A DNA stretch of 14,422 bases from JBMNTQ01 sp050945815 (GTDB lineage: Bacteria; Bacillota; Clostridia; Christensenellales; JBMNTQ01). The notes beneath the pieces are model-generated. The model searched no databases. It was not told the DNA's origin and saw nothing but the letters and a program-made list of their open reading frames with translations. The stretch covers positions 1-14,422 of the forward strand of contig JBMNTQ010000031.1 of the NCBI GenBank assembly GCA_050945815.1, read 5' to 3'. Shown here in pieces: positions 6,592-13,027 of the stretch. The translations under genes were made by a program, and so were the position numbers. Each line of letters starts with the position of its first letter. Within the stretch, counting starts at the first letter, position 1.

Positions 6592-8223
6592 ATGAAAGTC
6601 GTAATAGTTGGCGGTGTCGCAGGCGGCGCCGGTGCAGCAGCGCGCTTGCGGCGCAATGATGAGTATGCCGACATCATCCTCTTAGAGCGAGGCGAGCATA
6701 TCTCTTTTGCAAACTGTGGCTTGCCTTATTATATTGGAGATGTCATTCCAAAAGAAAGCTCTCTGCTTTTGCAAACGCCTCAGTCCTTTCATAGCCGGTT
6801 CAATGTGGATGTCCGGGTACGCCACGAGTGTATGTCTGTTGATACACTGAACAAAACCGTTCAGGTGAAAAATTTGCATACTGGTGAGGTTTATACCCAG
6901 AGCTACGACAAACTACTGCTGTCGCCTGGCGCTAAACCCGTCATGCCTCCTTTACCGGGGGTCGAATCTAACCACATTTTTACCCTGCGTAATATTCCCG
7001 ATACTTTGGCCATTAAAAACTATGTAGAAAACATGGCGCCAAAAAGTTGTGCTGTCATCGGTGGCGGCTTCATCGGCCTTGAGATGGCAGAAAACTTAAA
7101 AGAAAAAGGGCTGGATGTCAGCATCATTGAAGGCACCAGCCATGTGATTGGGCCGTTGGATGTGGATATGGCCCACGATATCCACAACTACATCCGCGCT
7201 AAAGGGATTTCTCTTCATCTAAACAGCAAAGCCGCACGTATCTCGCCTCAAGTCGTCGAGCTGGAAGACGGCAAGCTGGTGCAGGCGGACATGGTCATTA
7301 TGAGCGTGGGGGTGGTTCCTGAAACCGGCTTCTTGTCCGAAAGCGGTATTGTCCGGGGCAAGCGCGGGGAAATCATTGTCAACGAATATTTGGAAACTTC
7401 CGCTCCGGATGTCTATGCTGTAGGCGACGCTATCGCTTCCAAGCATTATGTCAGCGGTCAGAATACGATCGTGGCCTTGGCTTCCTGCGCCAATAAGCAG
7501 GCACGCATCGTTGCTGATAATATGTGCGGTCTGGCTCAGAAATACACCGGTGCCCAAGGTACAGCCATTGCCAAATTTTTCGATATGAGCATCGCAGTCA
7601 CCGGGCTAAGCGAAGCTGCGCTGGCAGCAAATAACATACCTTTTCTAAAATCCATCACCTATTCCTCCTCCAACGCCGGCTATTATCCTGGCGGGCAGAT
7701 GATGTCTATCAAACTGCTCTATTCTCCCGGGAACGGTCGGGTTTTAGGTGCACAGATTACCGGCGGCAAAGGCGTAGATAAACGAATCGACGTAATCGCC
7801 ACTGCCATTCGCGCGCGCATGACGGTATTCGATCTTCAAGAGTTAGAGCTCGCCTATGCGCCGCCTTTCTCCTCAGCCAAAGATCCGGTTAATATGGCAG
7901 GCTTTGTGGCCGGCAACATCATGACCGGCAAGATGTATCCGTATTATGTTGAAGATTTAGAGCAACTAAACGATGCGCTCTTCCTGGATGTTCGAACCTC
8001 CAAGGAGTTTGCCCAGGGCAGCATCCCCGGCGCAATCAACATCCCGCTGGATGAACTGCGAGAACGGCTCGATCAGGTGGACAAAAGCAAGCAGCTCTAT
8101 GTATTCTGCCAGATTGGCCTGCGTGGTTATGTCGCTGAGCAACTGCTGCGCCAGCAGGGGTATGAGGTTAAGAACTTAGTCGGTGGGTTCCGGCTGTATC
8201 ACGCTACAAACAGCGATAGATGA
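6592..8223 (+). CDS. CoA-disulfide reductase with C-terminal rhodanese domain
   Basis: A 543-residue FAD/NAD(P)H flavoprotein of the CoA-disulfide / persulfide reductase group. The FAD site is VVIVGGVAGGAGAAARLR (residues 3-20). The redox cysteine is Cys42 in SFANCGLPYYIGD, the single-cysteine motif of this family. The NAD(P)H site is AVIGGGFIGLEMAE (about 154-167), and a second FAD motif is VYAVGDA (274-280). A dimerisation domain follows, then a rhodanese domain (about 462-540) with DVRTSKEFAQGSIPGAINIP and catalytic Cys506 in YVFCQIGLRGY. Fusions of this type reduce CoA disulfide, CoA persulfide or polysulfide; which substrate applies here is unknown. GGAGG (6580-6584) favours ATG6592, seven bases away, over ATG6589. 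It is monocistronic between two terminators. Confidence 0.9.
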   Translation: MKVVIVGGVAGGAGAAARLRRNDEYADIILLERGEHISFANCGLPYYIGDVIPKESSLLLQTPQSFHSRFNVDVRVRHECMSVDTLNKTVQVKNLHTGEVYTQSYDKLLLSPGAKPVMPPLPGVESNHIFTLRNIPDTLAIKNYVENMAPKSCAVIGGGFIGLEMAENLKEKGLDVSIIEGTSHVIGPLDVDMAHDIHNYIRAKGISLHLNSKAARISPQVVELEDGKLVQADMVIMSVGVVPETGFLSESGIVRGKRGEIIVNEYLETSAPDVYAVGDAIASKHYVSGQNTIVALASCANKQARIVADNMCGLAQKYTGAQGTAIAKFFDMSIAVTGLSEAALAANNIPFLKSITYSSSNAGYYPGGQMMSIKLLYSPGNGRVLGAQITGGKGVDKRIDVIATAIRARMTVFDLQELELAYAPPFSSAKDPVNMAGFVAGNIMTGKMYPYYVEDLEQLNDALFLDVRTSKEFAQGSIPGAINIPLDELRERLDQVDKSKQLYVFCQIGLRGYVAEQLLRQQGYEVKNLVGGFRLYHATNSDR

Positions 8224-8249
8224 GATATCTCTCTATAAATATTTATCTC

Positions 8250-8292
8250 AAGACAACAAAAACCCTGCAATCAGCAGGGTTTTTGTTGTCTT
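8250..8292. terminator. Bidirectional terminator between convergent genes
   Basis: A perfect 19-bp inverted repeat (8250-8268 with 8274-8292) has a 5-base loop. A G/C-rich core (CCCTGC/GCAGGG) is flanked by A5 on the left and T5 on the right, so a hairpin plus U-run forms on either strand. It lies between the + strand flavoprotein gene and the - strand regulator gene and would stop both transcripts. Confidence 0.93.
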
Positions 8293-8303
8293 ATCTGGTT
8301 TCT

Positions 8304-9119
8304 TTATGGGCTTTTGATAACGTCTGATGGCTCGGCCTTCTGATTCTCCCCCCCAACCGCAGGGCACTCAATCATGCGAATTTGCTTCTTCTTGCAAAAA
8401 TCCTGCCATTCCGGCGACAGAACTGTATCGGTGATGATGACATCCACGTGGTCCAAATCGCCTATTTTGATGAACGATACCCGGTCCAACTTGGTATGGT
8501 CTGCCATAATATAAACGTTTCCAGCCCGCTCCATCACCAGCTTACGAATCTCAGCCTGAGATTCGGTAGGGTCGGACATTCCGAATTCCATATGTAGAGA
8601 ACGGCAAGAAATAAAAGCTTTATCCACATAATAGCTCTGCAAAGACTGATATGTCGCCTGCGAGAAAAACCCCAGGGAATCAGAAGATAAAAGGCCCCCG
8701 ACCAGAATCAACTGAATGTTCTCTTTTTCCATTAGCCACATAGTAACCTTGAGGGAATTAGTCAGCACAGTAATGCGCATATCCGCTATATATTCACAAA
8801 GCTGCAGCGCTGTCGTGGAACAATCTAGAAAAATGGAATCGCCATTTTTCACAAGCTCTGCGGCCTCCTTGGCCATACGCCTCTTGTTTTCCACGAACAA
8901 ACTCTCCCGTATCGACAGGTTCAAATCACTACGCACGCCCTTATCCACATAGGCGCCGCCATAGGTACGCGTCAAAACCCCCTCATCCTCCAGCGACTTC
9001 AAATCCCGCCGAATGGTTTCCTCCGTCACAGAAAACTGTTTGGAGAGTTCACCAATGGTCACGCTTTTCTTTTCCAGCACAATGCTGCGGATCTTGTTTC
9101 TGCGTGTTACAGCCAGCAT
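8304..9119 (-). CDS. DeoR/GlpR-family transcriptional repressor
   Basis: A 271-residue regulator. The N-terminal winged helix-turn-helix (about 5-58) holds TIGELSKQFSVTEETIRRDL and LEDEGVLTRTYGGAYV, the family signature. The C-terminal sugar-phosphate sensor domain contains DCSTTALQL, VLTNSL, LVGGLL and YIMADHTKLDR, which in this family shape the phosphorylated-sugar pocket. It most likely represses the divergent BMC operon and is released by a sugar phosphate such as fuculose- or rhamnulose-1-phosphate (inference from the adjacent aldolase). ATG9119 is preferred because a G-rich ribosome site lies just upstream; an in-frame GTG at 9131 lacks a spaced one. The roughly 20-residue C-terminal tail after IRMIECP is extra and polar. 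Confidence 0.92.
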   Translation of the reverse strand: MLAVTRRNKIRSIVLEKKSVTIGELSKQFSVTEETIRRDLKSLEDEGVLTRTYGGAYVDKGVRSDLNLSIRESLFVENKRRMAKEAAELVKNGDSIFLDCSTTALQLCEYIADMRITVLTNSLKVTMWLMEKENIQLILVGGLLSSDSLGFFSQATYQSLQSYYVDKAFISCRSLHMEFGMSDPTESQAEIRKLVMERAGNVYIMADHTKLDRVSFIKIGDLDHVDVIITDTVLSPEWQDFCKKKQIRMIECPAVGGENQKAEPSDVIKSP

Positions 9120-9135
9120 TTTTTCCCCCACCTTT

Positions 9136-9146
9136 TCAAAAACAAT
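9136..9146 (+). repeat. 11-bp direct repeat copy 1, candidate operator
   Basis: TCAAAAACAAT occurs here and, base for base, at 9227-9237; a one-base-shorter relative, TCAAAACAA, lies at 9203-9211. This copy is just downstream of the predicted regulator transcription start, where a bound repressor could block its own gene. DeoR-type repressors often bind direct repeats, but the region is A-rich, so chance is possible. Confidence 0.4.
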
Positions 9147-9160
9147 CTCTATTTACAGTA

Positions 9161-9189
9161 ATTTTACCACAATACCCACATCTTTGCAA
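9161..9189 (-). promoter_or_regulatory. Candidate promoter of the DeoR-family gene
   Basis: Read on the minus strand, TTGCAA (9184-9189) and TAAAAT (9161-9166) are 17 bases apart. This puts the transcription start near 9154, about 35 bases before the regulator start codon. Confidence 0.55.
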
Positions 9190-9202
9190 AGAATTTTAGG
9201 TT

Positions 9203-9237
9203 TCAAAACAACAAAATTAAACATAATCAAAAACAAT
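9203..9237 (+). repeat. Direct repeat copies 2 and 3, candidate operators
   Basis: TCAAAACAA (9203-9211) and TCAAAAACAAT (9227-9237) start 24 bases apart. The second ends one base before the -35 box of the BMC operon promoter. Together with copy 1 at 9136 they bracket both divergent promoters, the expected layout for joint repression by the adjacent DeoR-family protein. Confidence 0.4.
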
Positions 9238-9238
9238 A

Positions 9239-9267
9239 TTGACACAAAACCAAATTTATGTTACATT
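9239..9267 (+). promoter_or_regulatory. Candidate sigma-A promoter of the BMC operon
   Basis: A perfect TTGACA (9239-9244) is followed after 17 bases by TACATT (9262-9267, four of six consensus bases). Transcription would begin near 9274, leaving an untranslated leader of about 90 bases in which no strong structure was seen. Confidence 0.65.
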
Positions 9268-9364
9268 CTTCTTGTAGCAATGACGAATAGATCGTGTTGA
9301 TTCTGTATGCTTTTATTGTAACCATATATCTTACCAATCCATGAAAGAAGGGAGAACATACAAA

Positions 9365-10204
9365 GTGAGCGTTTTAAACAACGTCCGTTATCCATCTGAG
9401 TTCGAGGCCAAGAAAAACATCATTGAAATTGGCCGACGCATGTATATGAAAGGGTTTGTCGCAGCCAACGACGGCAATATTTCTTGCCGTGTCAGCCCAA
9501 ACGAAATTCTTTGCACGCCCACCGGCGTATCCAAAGGTTTCTTAACGCCGGATATGCTGGTTCGGGTTGATATGAATGGCAAGGTGATTTCTGGAAAGCT
9601 GAAGCCTTCCTCGGAGGTCAAGATGCACCTTCGCGTCTATGAGGAACTGCCGGAAACCATGGCAGTTACCCACGCGCACCCCCCGGTAGCGACTTCCTTC
9701 GCAATCGCTGGCATTCCGCTGGATAAAGCGATTTTGCCGGAGTCGGTGGTCATTTTAGGTACTGTACCCATTGCCCGGTATGCGCTGACCGGCTCGACCG
9801 AGGTTCCAGATTCCATCGCCCCCTATGTGAAAAATTACAACGCCGTCCTGCTGGCCAACCACGGTGCGCTAACCTGGGGCCGCAGCATCGACGAAGCTTT
9901 CTACCGCCTGGAAGAAGTAGAATATTTTGCCCAGGTAACCATGAACGTATATTCTATTCTGGGCCGCTCCAACGAGCTCTCCTGCGCCCAGGTGCAAGAT
10001 CTTATGAAAGTACGGGATAGTTTCGGCATCGACACCGGCGGTTTGCCCACCTGCGCAACGGAAGAAACCAATACAGAAGATGTTGTTTCCTCTACAGAGG
10101 TTTCCTCTCCCTCCGCGTCCTTGACCAGCGAACCCCAAGACACCGACCTAACCAGCCTAATCGAGCAGATAACGACACTTGTACTGCAACGACTAAAGGG
10201 GTGA
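9365..10204 (+). CDS. Class II aldolase (fuculose/rhamnulose-1-P type) with encapsulation tail
   Basis: A zinc-dependent aldolase/epimerase-superfamily enzyme, probably splitting a deoxyketose-1-phosphate into DHAP and lactaldehyde. Numbered from GTG9365, the nucleophile/metal region shows NDGNIS (35-40), Glu84 in PSSEVKMH, His103 and His105 in THAHPP, and His166 in ANHGALTWG, matching the metal ligands of FucA. The core ends near 220. A Ser/Thr/Glu-rich linker follows, and then an amphipathic helix DLTSLIEQITTLVLQRLKG (261-279) that looks like a BMC encapsulation peptide. GTG9365 is chosen because AAGGGAG (9348-9354) precedes it; the in-frame ATG9341 has no ribosome site but would add only eight residues. 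Substrate is inferred; ribulose-phosphate epimerase activity is less likely in this context. Confidence 0.88.
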   Translation: MSVLNNVRYPSEFEAKKNIIEIGRRMYMKGFVAANDGNISCRVSPNEILCTPTGVSKGFLTPDMLVRVDMNGKVISGKLKPSSEVKMHLRVYEELPETMAVTHAHPPVATSFAIAGIPLDKAILPESVVILGTVPIARYALTGSTEVPDSIAPYVKNYNAVLLANHGALTWGRSIDEAFYRLEEVEYFAQVTMNVYSILGRSNELSCAQVQDLMKVRDSFGIDTGGLPTCATEETNTEDVVSSTEVSSPSASLTSEPQDTDLTSLIEQITTLVLQRLKG

Positions 10205-10208
10205 TACT

Positions 10209-11702
10209 ATGCAGTATACGCAAAAGGATATTGAAACCATCGTCGCCGAGGTGGTGAAAAATGTTCTCGGCGCAGGCGCTTCGGCAACAAAAGCAGCAAC
10301 GGAAACAGCAGCAAACTCCTGTTCCTGCCCGGAGGGCGCTTTGGATTTAAGCGCTCCCACCGTCATCACCTGTGGCCGCTGCGGCATCTTCGACCGCATG
10401 GAGGACGCCATCGAGGCTGCCTACCAGGCCCAACGCACCTATTACAGTAGCTTTCAGCTGAAAGACCGGGAGAAAATCATCCAAGCCATCCGTGACATTA
10501 CCCGCAAGGAAGCCAAAACCTTGGCACGCATGGTCTTCGAAGAAACCGGCCTTGGGCGCTATGAGGACAAGATCGCCAAGCATATGGTAGTCATAGAGAA
10601 AACTCCCGGGCCCTCCATCATCACGCCGGAGGCCGTTTCCGGAGACGATGGCCTAACCTTGGAAGAATATGCTCCCTTTGGCGTAATCGGTGCAATTACG
10701 CCAGTTACCAACCCGACGGAGACCTTGATCAACAACGCCATCAGCATGCTGGCAGCAGGCAACAGCGTGGTATTCAACGTACATCCGCAATCAAAGAAAT
10801 GTTGCGCCTACTGCGTAGAGCTGATCAACACCGCCATCATGAAGGAAGGCGGCCCCGAACATCTGGTCACTATGGTAAAGGAGCCCACGCTGGAAACCTC
10901 CGATATCATGGCAAAGCATCCGAAAATCCGGTTGCTGTCCTGCATCGGCGGCACCGCCATGGTCAATGCGCTGCTACGCAGCGGCAAAAAGGTTGTTGGC
11001 GCCGGAGCGGGTAATCCGCCGGTTATCGTCGATGAAACCGCCGATTTGAAAAAAGCTGCCCGGGAAATTTTTGCCGGCGCTTCCTTCGACAATAACATCC
11101 TGTGCATCGCTGAAAAAAGCATCTTCGCGCTGGAGCAGATCACTGACGAATTGATCTATAACTTGGTTCAGGAAGGAGCCTTCCTCCTCTCTGCTGCCCA
11201 GACCAAAAAAGTTATCGATTTGGTCCTGTCTAGCAAGGACGGTGTCAATTTCACCCCCAACAAGAGCTGGATTGGGAAAGATGCAGGCAAAATCCTGGAA
11301 GCTGTCGGCATCACCGGCCGCGATGATTGCCGTCTGATTATCTGTGAAACAGATTTTTCCCATCCTCTGGTACAGCTGGAACAGCTTATGCCTGTGCTGC
11401 CCATTGTCCGCTGTAAGGACTTCGACCAGGCCTGTACGTTTGCGGCTGAATCCGAACATGGCTATCGGCACACAGCTTCCATATTCTCTAGAAACGTGTA
11501 CAACATGACCAAATTCGCAAAAATGGTGGAAACCACCATCTTCGTCAACAACTCCTCTACCCTCGCAGGGGTAGGCTATGGCGGCGAAGGCGGCGGCACC
11601 ATGGGCATTGCGGGCCCCACTGGCGAAGGAGCAACCAACGCCCTCACCTATACCCGTAAACGGCGTTTCGTGCTGGCCGATGGCGGCTTCCGAGTGATAT
11701 AA
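10209..11702 (+). CDS. CoA-acylating aldehyde dehydrogenase (PduP/EutE family)
   Basis: A 497-residue enzyme that oxidises an aldehyde with NAD+ and CoA to acyl-CoA inside the microcompartment. The N-terminus YTQKDIETIVAEVVKNVL (3-20) is an amphipathic helix of encapsulation-peptide type. An Ala/Thr-rich linker follows. The catalytic domain shows GVIGAITPVTNPTETLINN (158-176), GAGAGNPPVIVDETADL (274-290), the nucleophile Cys299 in GASFDNNILCIAEKS, and GGEGGGTMGIAGPTGEG near the end, all close to PduP/EutE. An unusual feature is four cysteines in the linker (Cys38, 40, 55, 58; CSC and CGRC), which could bind metal. It starts four bases after the aldolase stop and uses a GGGGTG-like ribosome site. 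Lactaldehyde is the likely substrate if the upstream aldolase is of the fuculose type. Confidence 0.94.
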   Translation: MQYTQKDIETIVAEVVKNVLGAGASATKAATETAANSCSCPEGALDLSAPTVITCGRCGIFDRMEDAIEAAYQAQRTYYSSFQLKDREKIIQAIRDITRKEAKTLARMVFEETGLGRYEDKIAKHMVVIEKTPGPSIITPEAVSGDDGLTLEEYAPFGVIGAITPVTNPTETLINNAISMLAAGNSVVFNVHPQSKKCCAYCVELINTAIMKEGGPEHLVTMVKEPTLETSDIMAKHPKIRLLSCIGGTAMVNALLRSGKKVVGAGAGNPPVIVDETADLKKAAREIFAGASFDNNILCIAEKSIFALEQITDELIYNLVQEGAFLLSAAQTKKVIDLVLSSKDGVNFTPNKSWIGKDAGKILEAVGITGRDDCRLIICETDFSHPLVQLEQLMPVLPIVRCKDFDQACTFAAESEHGYRHTASIFSRNVYNMTKFAKMVETTIFVNNSSTLAGVGYGGEGGGTMGIAGPTGEGATNALTYTRKRRFVLADGGFRVI

Positions 11703-11703
11703 C

Positions 11704-12027
11704 ATGACTATCGGCTGCATTACAGTTTCTGGCTACGCGGCGGCAATCTACGCACTGGATCATGCCCTGAAGGCAGGCAACGTCTCGCTTTTGGCTATTG
11801 AAACCCATACCCGGAGAAATACGCGCTACCGCATCCCAATGGAGGTATGCGCAAGAATAGCCGGCTCGGCCCAGGATGTAGACGCAGCACTGAAAGCAGC
11901 TTTACAAGCGGCACGTAGCATGCACGAAGACGACGAATACATACAGGTTCATGCAATTCCCTGTCCTGAGGAGGATACCCAAATGGTATCCCAAATCGGC
12001 AGAGTTGAACTCGAAGAGTTATCTTAA
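11704..12027 (+). CDS. BMC shell protein, hexamer type, with atypical pore loop
   Basis: A 107-residue single BMC-domain protein. The opening IGCITVSGYAAAIYALDHALKAG has the fold's first strand and helix. After AIE, where standard shell proteins read KIGSGLV at the pore, this one has THTRRNTRYRIPM (residues 34-46), an Arg-rich, longer segment with no GSG. The second half (ARIAGSAQDVDAALKAALQA) fits the helix after strand 3, and IQVHAIPCP is the last strand. An acidic tail of about 17 residues follows. It starts one base after the dehydrogenase stop with only a weak ribosome site, suggesting coupled and perhaps low expression. It could form a hexamer with a positively charged or occluded pore, or be a specialised minor shell subunit. 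Confidence 0.82.
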   Translation: MTIGCITVSGYAAAIYALDHALKAGNVSLLAIETHTRRNTRYRIPMEVCARIAGSAQDVDAALKAALQAARSMHEDDEYIQVHAIPCPEEDTQMVSQIGRVELEELS

Positions 12028-12053
12028 AACGTAAAAAGGAGGATGGAGCATCA

Positions 12054-12326
12054 ATGGCAGCACTCGGTATTATCGAAGTTAAAGGCCTGACAGCAGCGCT
12101 GGACGCGCTGGACACCATGCTTAAGGCCGCCCAGGTCCACTTCATTGGCGCTGAAAAAATCGGTTCCGGTCTGGTCAGCGTTATCGTACAGGGCGAAGTC
12201 AGTGCCGTAAAATCCGCCGTGGAAACCGGCGCCGAAGCCGCCGGCCGTCTGGGCGATTTAATCGCCGCCCATGTCATACCGCGGCCACACCAAGATGTTG
12301 ATAAAATACTCCCCAAATTAAAGTAA
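12054..12326 (+). CDS. BMC shell protein, canonical hexamer (PduA/EutM-like)
   Basis: A 90-residue canonical BMC-H protein: LGIIEVKGLTAALDALDTML for the first strand and helix, EKIGSGLVSVIVQGEV carrying the pore loop (Gly-Ser-Gly, residues 37-39), and AGRLGDLIAAHVIPRPHQDV near the end. Length and motifs match PduA/EutM/CsoS1-type hexamers that tile the shell faces and let small polar metabolites through. A very strong ribosome site, AAAGGAGG (12035-12042), precedes the start and suggests this is a main facet protein. It is close in sequence to the core encoded at 12734-13009 (same EKIGSGLV and GAEAAGRLG blocks), so the two probably arose by duplication. Confidence 0.96.
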   Translation: MAALGIIEVKGLTAALDALDTMLKAAQVHFIGAEKIGSGLVSVIVQGEVSAVKSAVETGAEAAGRLGDLIAAHVIPRPHQDVDKILPKLK

Positions 12327-12329
12327 GCT

Positions 12330-12614
12330 ATGAACAATAAAGCAATCGGAGTGGTGGAATTACGCGGGTTTTCTAATGCACTGATGGCCCTCAATTATCT
12401 GTCCGACGCCTGTAACTACGAACTGATCGCCTTTGAAAGGCGTTTGGGCGGACAACTGGTCACCGTTGTTTTCCAAGGGGAGTTGTCCGGTATACAGGAA
12501 GCGATTGAAGGGCTGAAGAATTATGGCATGTTGGGTGATTCCTTAAAAGACGCTTTTAGTTTGGGCAATCCCCATCCACAGCTTATGCGATTGTTTCAAA
12601 TGGGAGGAAAATAA
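12330..12614 (+). CDS. Divergent BMC shell protein, hexamer type
   Basis: A 94-residue BMC-domain protein: AIGVVELRGFSNALMALNYL at the start, FERRLGGQLVTVVFQGEL in the pore region, and SGIQEAIEGL for the next helix. The pore has RLGGQL in place of KIGSGL. After about residue 66 the sequence departs from the family: the expected RLG..(I/V)..HVIPRP strand is replaced by LGDSLKDAFSLGNPHPQLMR, so the last strand and tail differ. No clear ribosome site precedes it; three bases separate it from the previous stop, and its own stop overlaps the next start (TAATG at 12612-12616), pointing to coupled translation. It is probably a minor shell subunit altering the pore or an edge contact. Confidence 0.82.
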   Translation: MNNKAIGVVELRGFSNALMALNYLSDACNYELIAFERRLGGQLVTVVFQGELSGIQEAIEGLKNYGMLGDSLKDAFSLGNPHPQLMRLFQMGGK

Positions 12615-13009
12615 TGGATCAGGAAAAAAGCACGAACAATCAATCAACGCAAGCAACACAACCCCAAGAGCAACAGGCGCCCAAGAAAGCGCCGGCAAAA
12701 TCAAAAACGACCCAAATTGGGAAAGGAGCAAATATGATGAAAGCTATTGGTATGATTGAAACTAGAGGATTAACTGCAGCGATCGAGGCCATCGACACCA
12801 TGCTCAAAGCCGCTGAGGTTGAACTGGTAGGCATAGAGAAAATCGGTTCCGGACTGGTTACCGCAATCGTACAGGGTGATGTGGGCGCTGTGAAAGCCGC
12901 CACAGAAGCAGGCGCTGAAGCTGCCGGCCGTTTGGGCGAAATTGTCGCTATCCATGTGATTCCCCGTGGCCATGTGGATATCAAAAAAGTACTCCCGTCT
13001 TTGTCTTAA
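12614..13009 (+). CDS. BMC shell protein with 41-residue N-terminal extension; second start inside
   Basis: The full frame gives 131 residues. Residues 1-40 are Gln/Lys/Pro/Ala/Thr-rich, lack hydrophobic residues and should be disordered. Residues 41-131 are a canonical BMC-H domain (MKAIGMIETRGLTAAIEAI, EKIGSGLVTAIVQGDV, AGRLGEIVAIHVIPRGH). ATG12614 has GGGAGG at 12602-12607 and overlaps the previous stop. An internal ATG12734 has GAAAGGAG at 12721-12728, equally good, and gives a 91-residue protein the normal size of PduA-like subunits. Both forms may be made. Known BMC systems have a parallel in PduB/PduB', a trimer protein with two starts whose longer tail links core to shell; a similar role here is inference. 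Confidence 0.9.
   Translation: MDQEKSTNNQSTQATQPQEQQAPKKAPAKSKTTQIGKGANMMKAIGMIETRGLTAAIEAIDTMLKAAEVELVGIEKIGSGLVTAIVQGDVGAVKAATEAGAEAAGRLGEIVAIHVIPRGHVDIKKVLPSLS
12721..12736 (+). promoter_or_regulatory. Internal ribosome binding site and second start codon
   Basis: GAAAGGAG (12721-12728) is followed after five bases by ATG (12734-12736), with a second ATG right behind it. It lies in frame inside the extended shell gene, exactly where homology to ordinary BMC hexamer proteins begins. Confidence 0.7.
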
Positions 13010-13027
13010 TGAATCTGGGGGCTTTCT

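Noticed and set aside
10974..11720. A 248-codon open frame on the minus strand opposite the aldehyde dehydrogenase
   Set aside because: It is antisense to a clearly conserved catalytic domain, has no ribosome site or recognisable domain, and its composition follows from the sense codons.
11795..12394. A 199-codon open frame on the minus strand across three shell genes
   Set aside because: It crosses several gene boundaries antisense to recognisable BMC domains and shows no protein family features.
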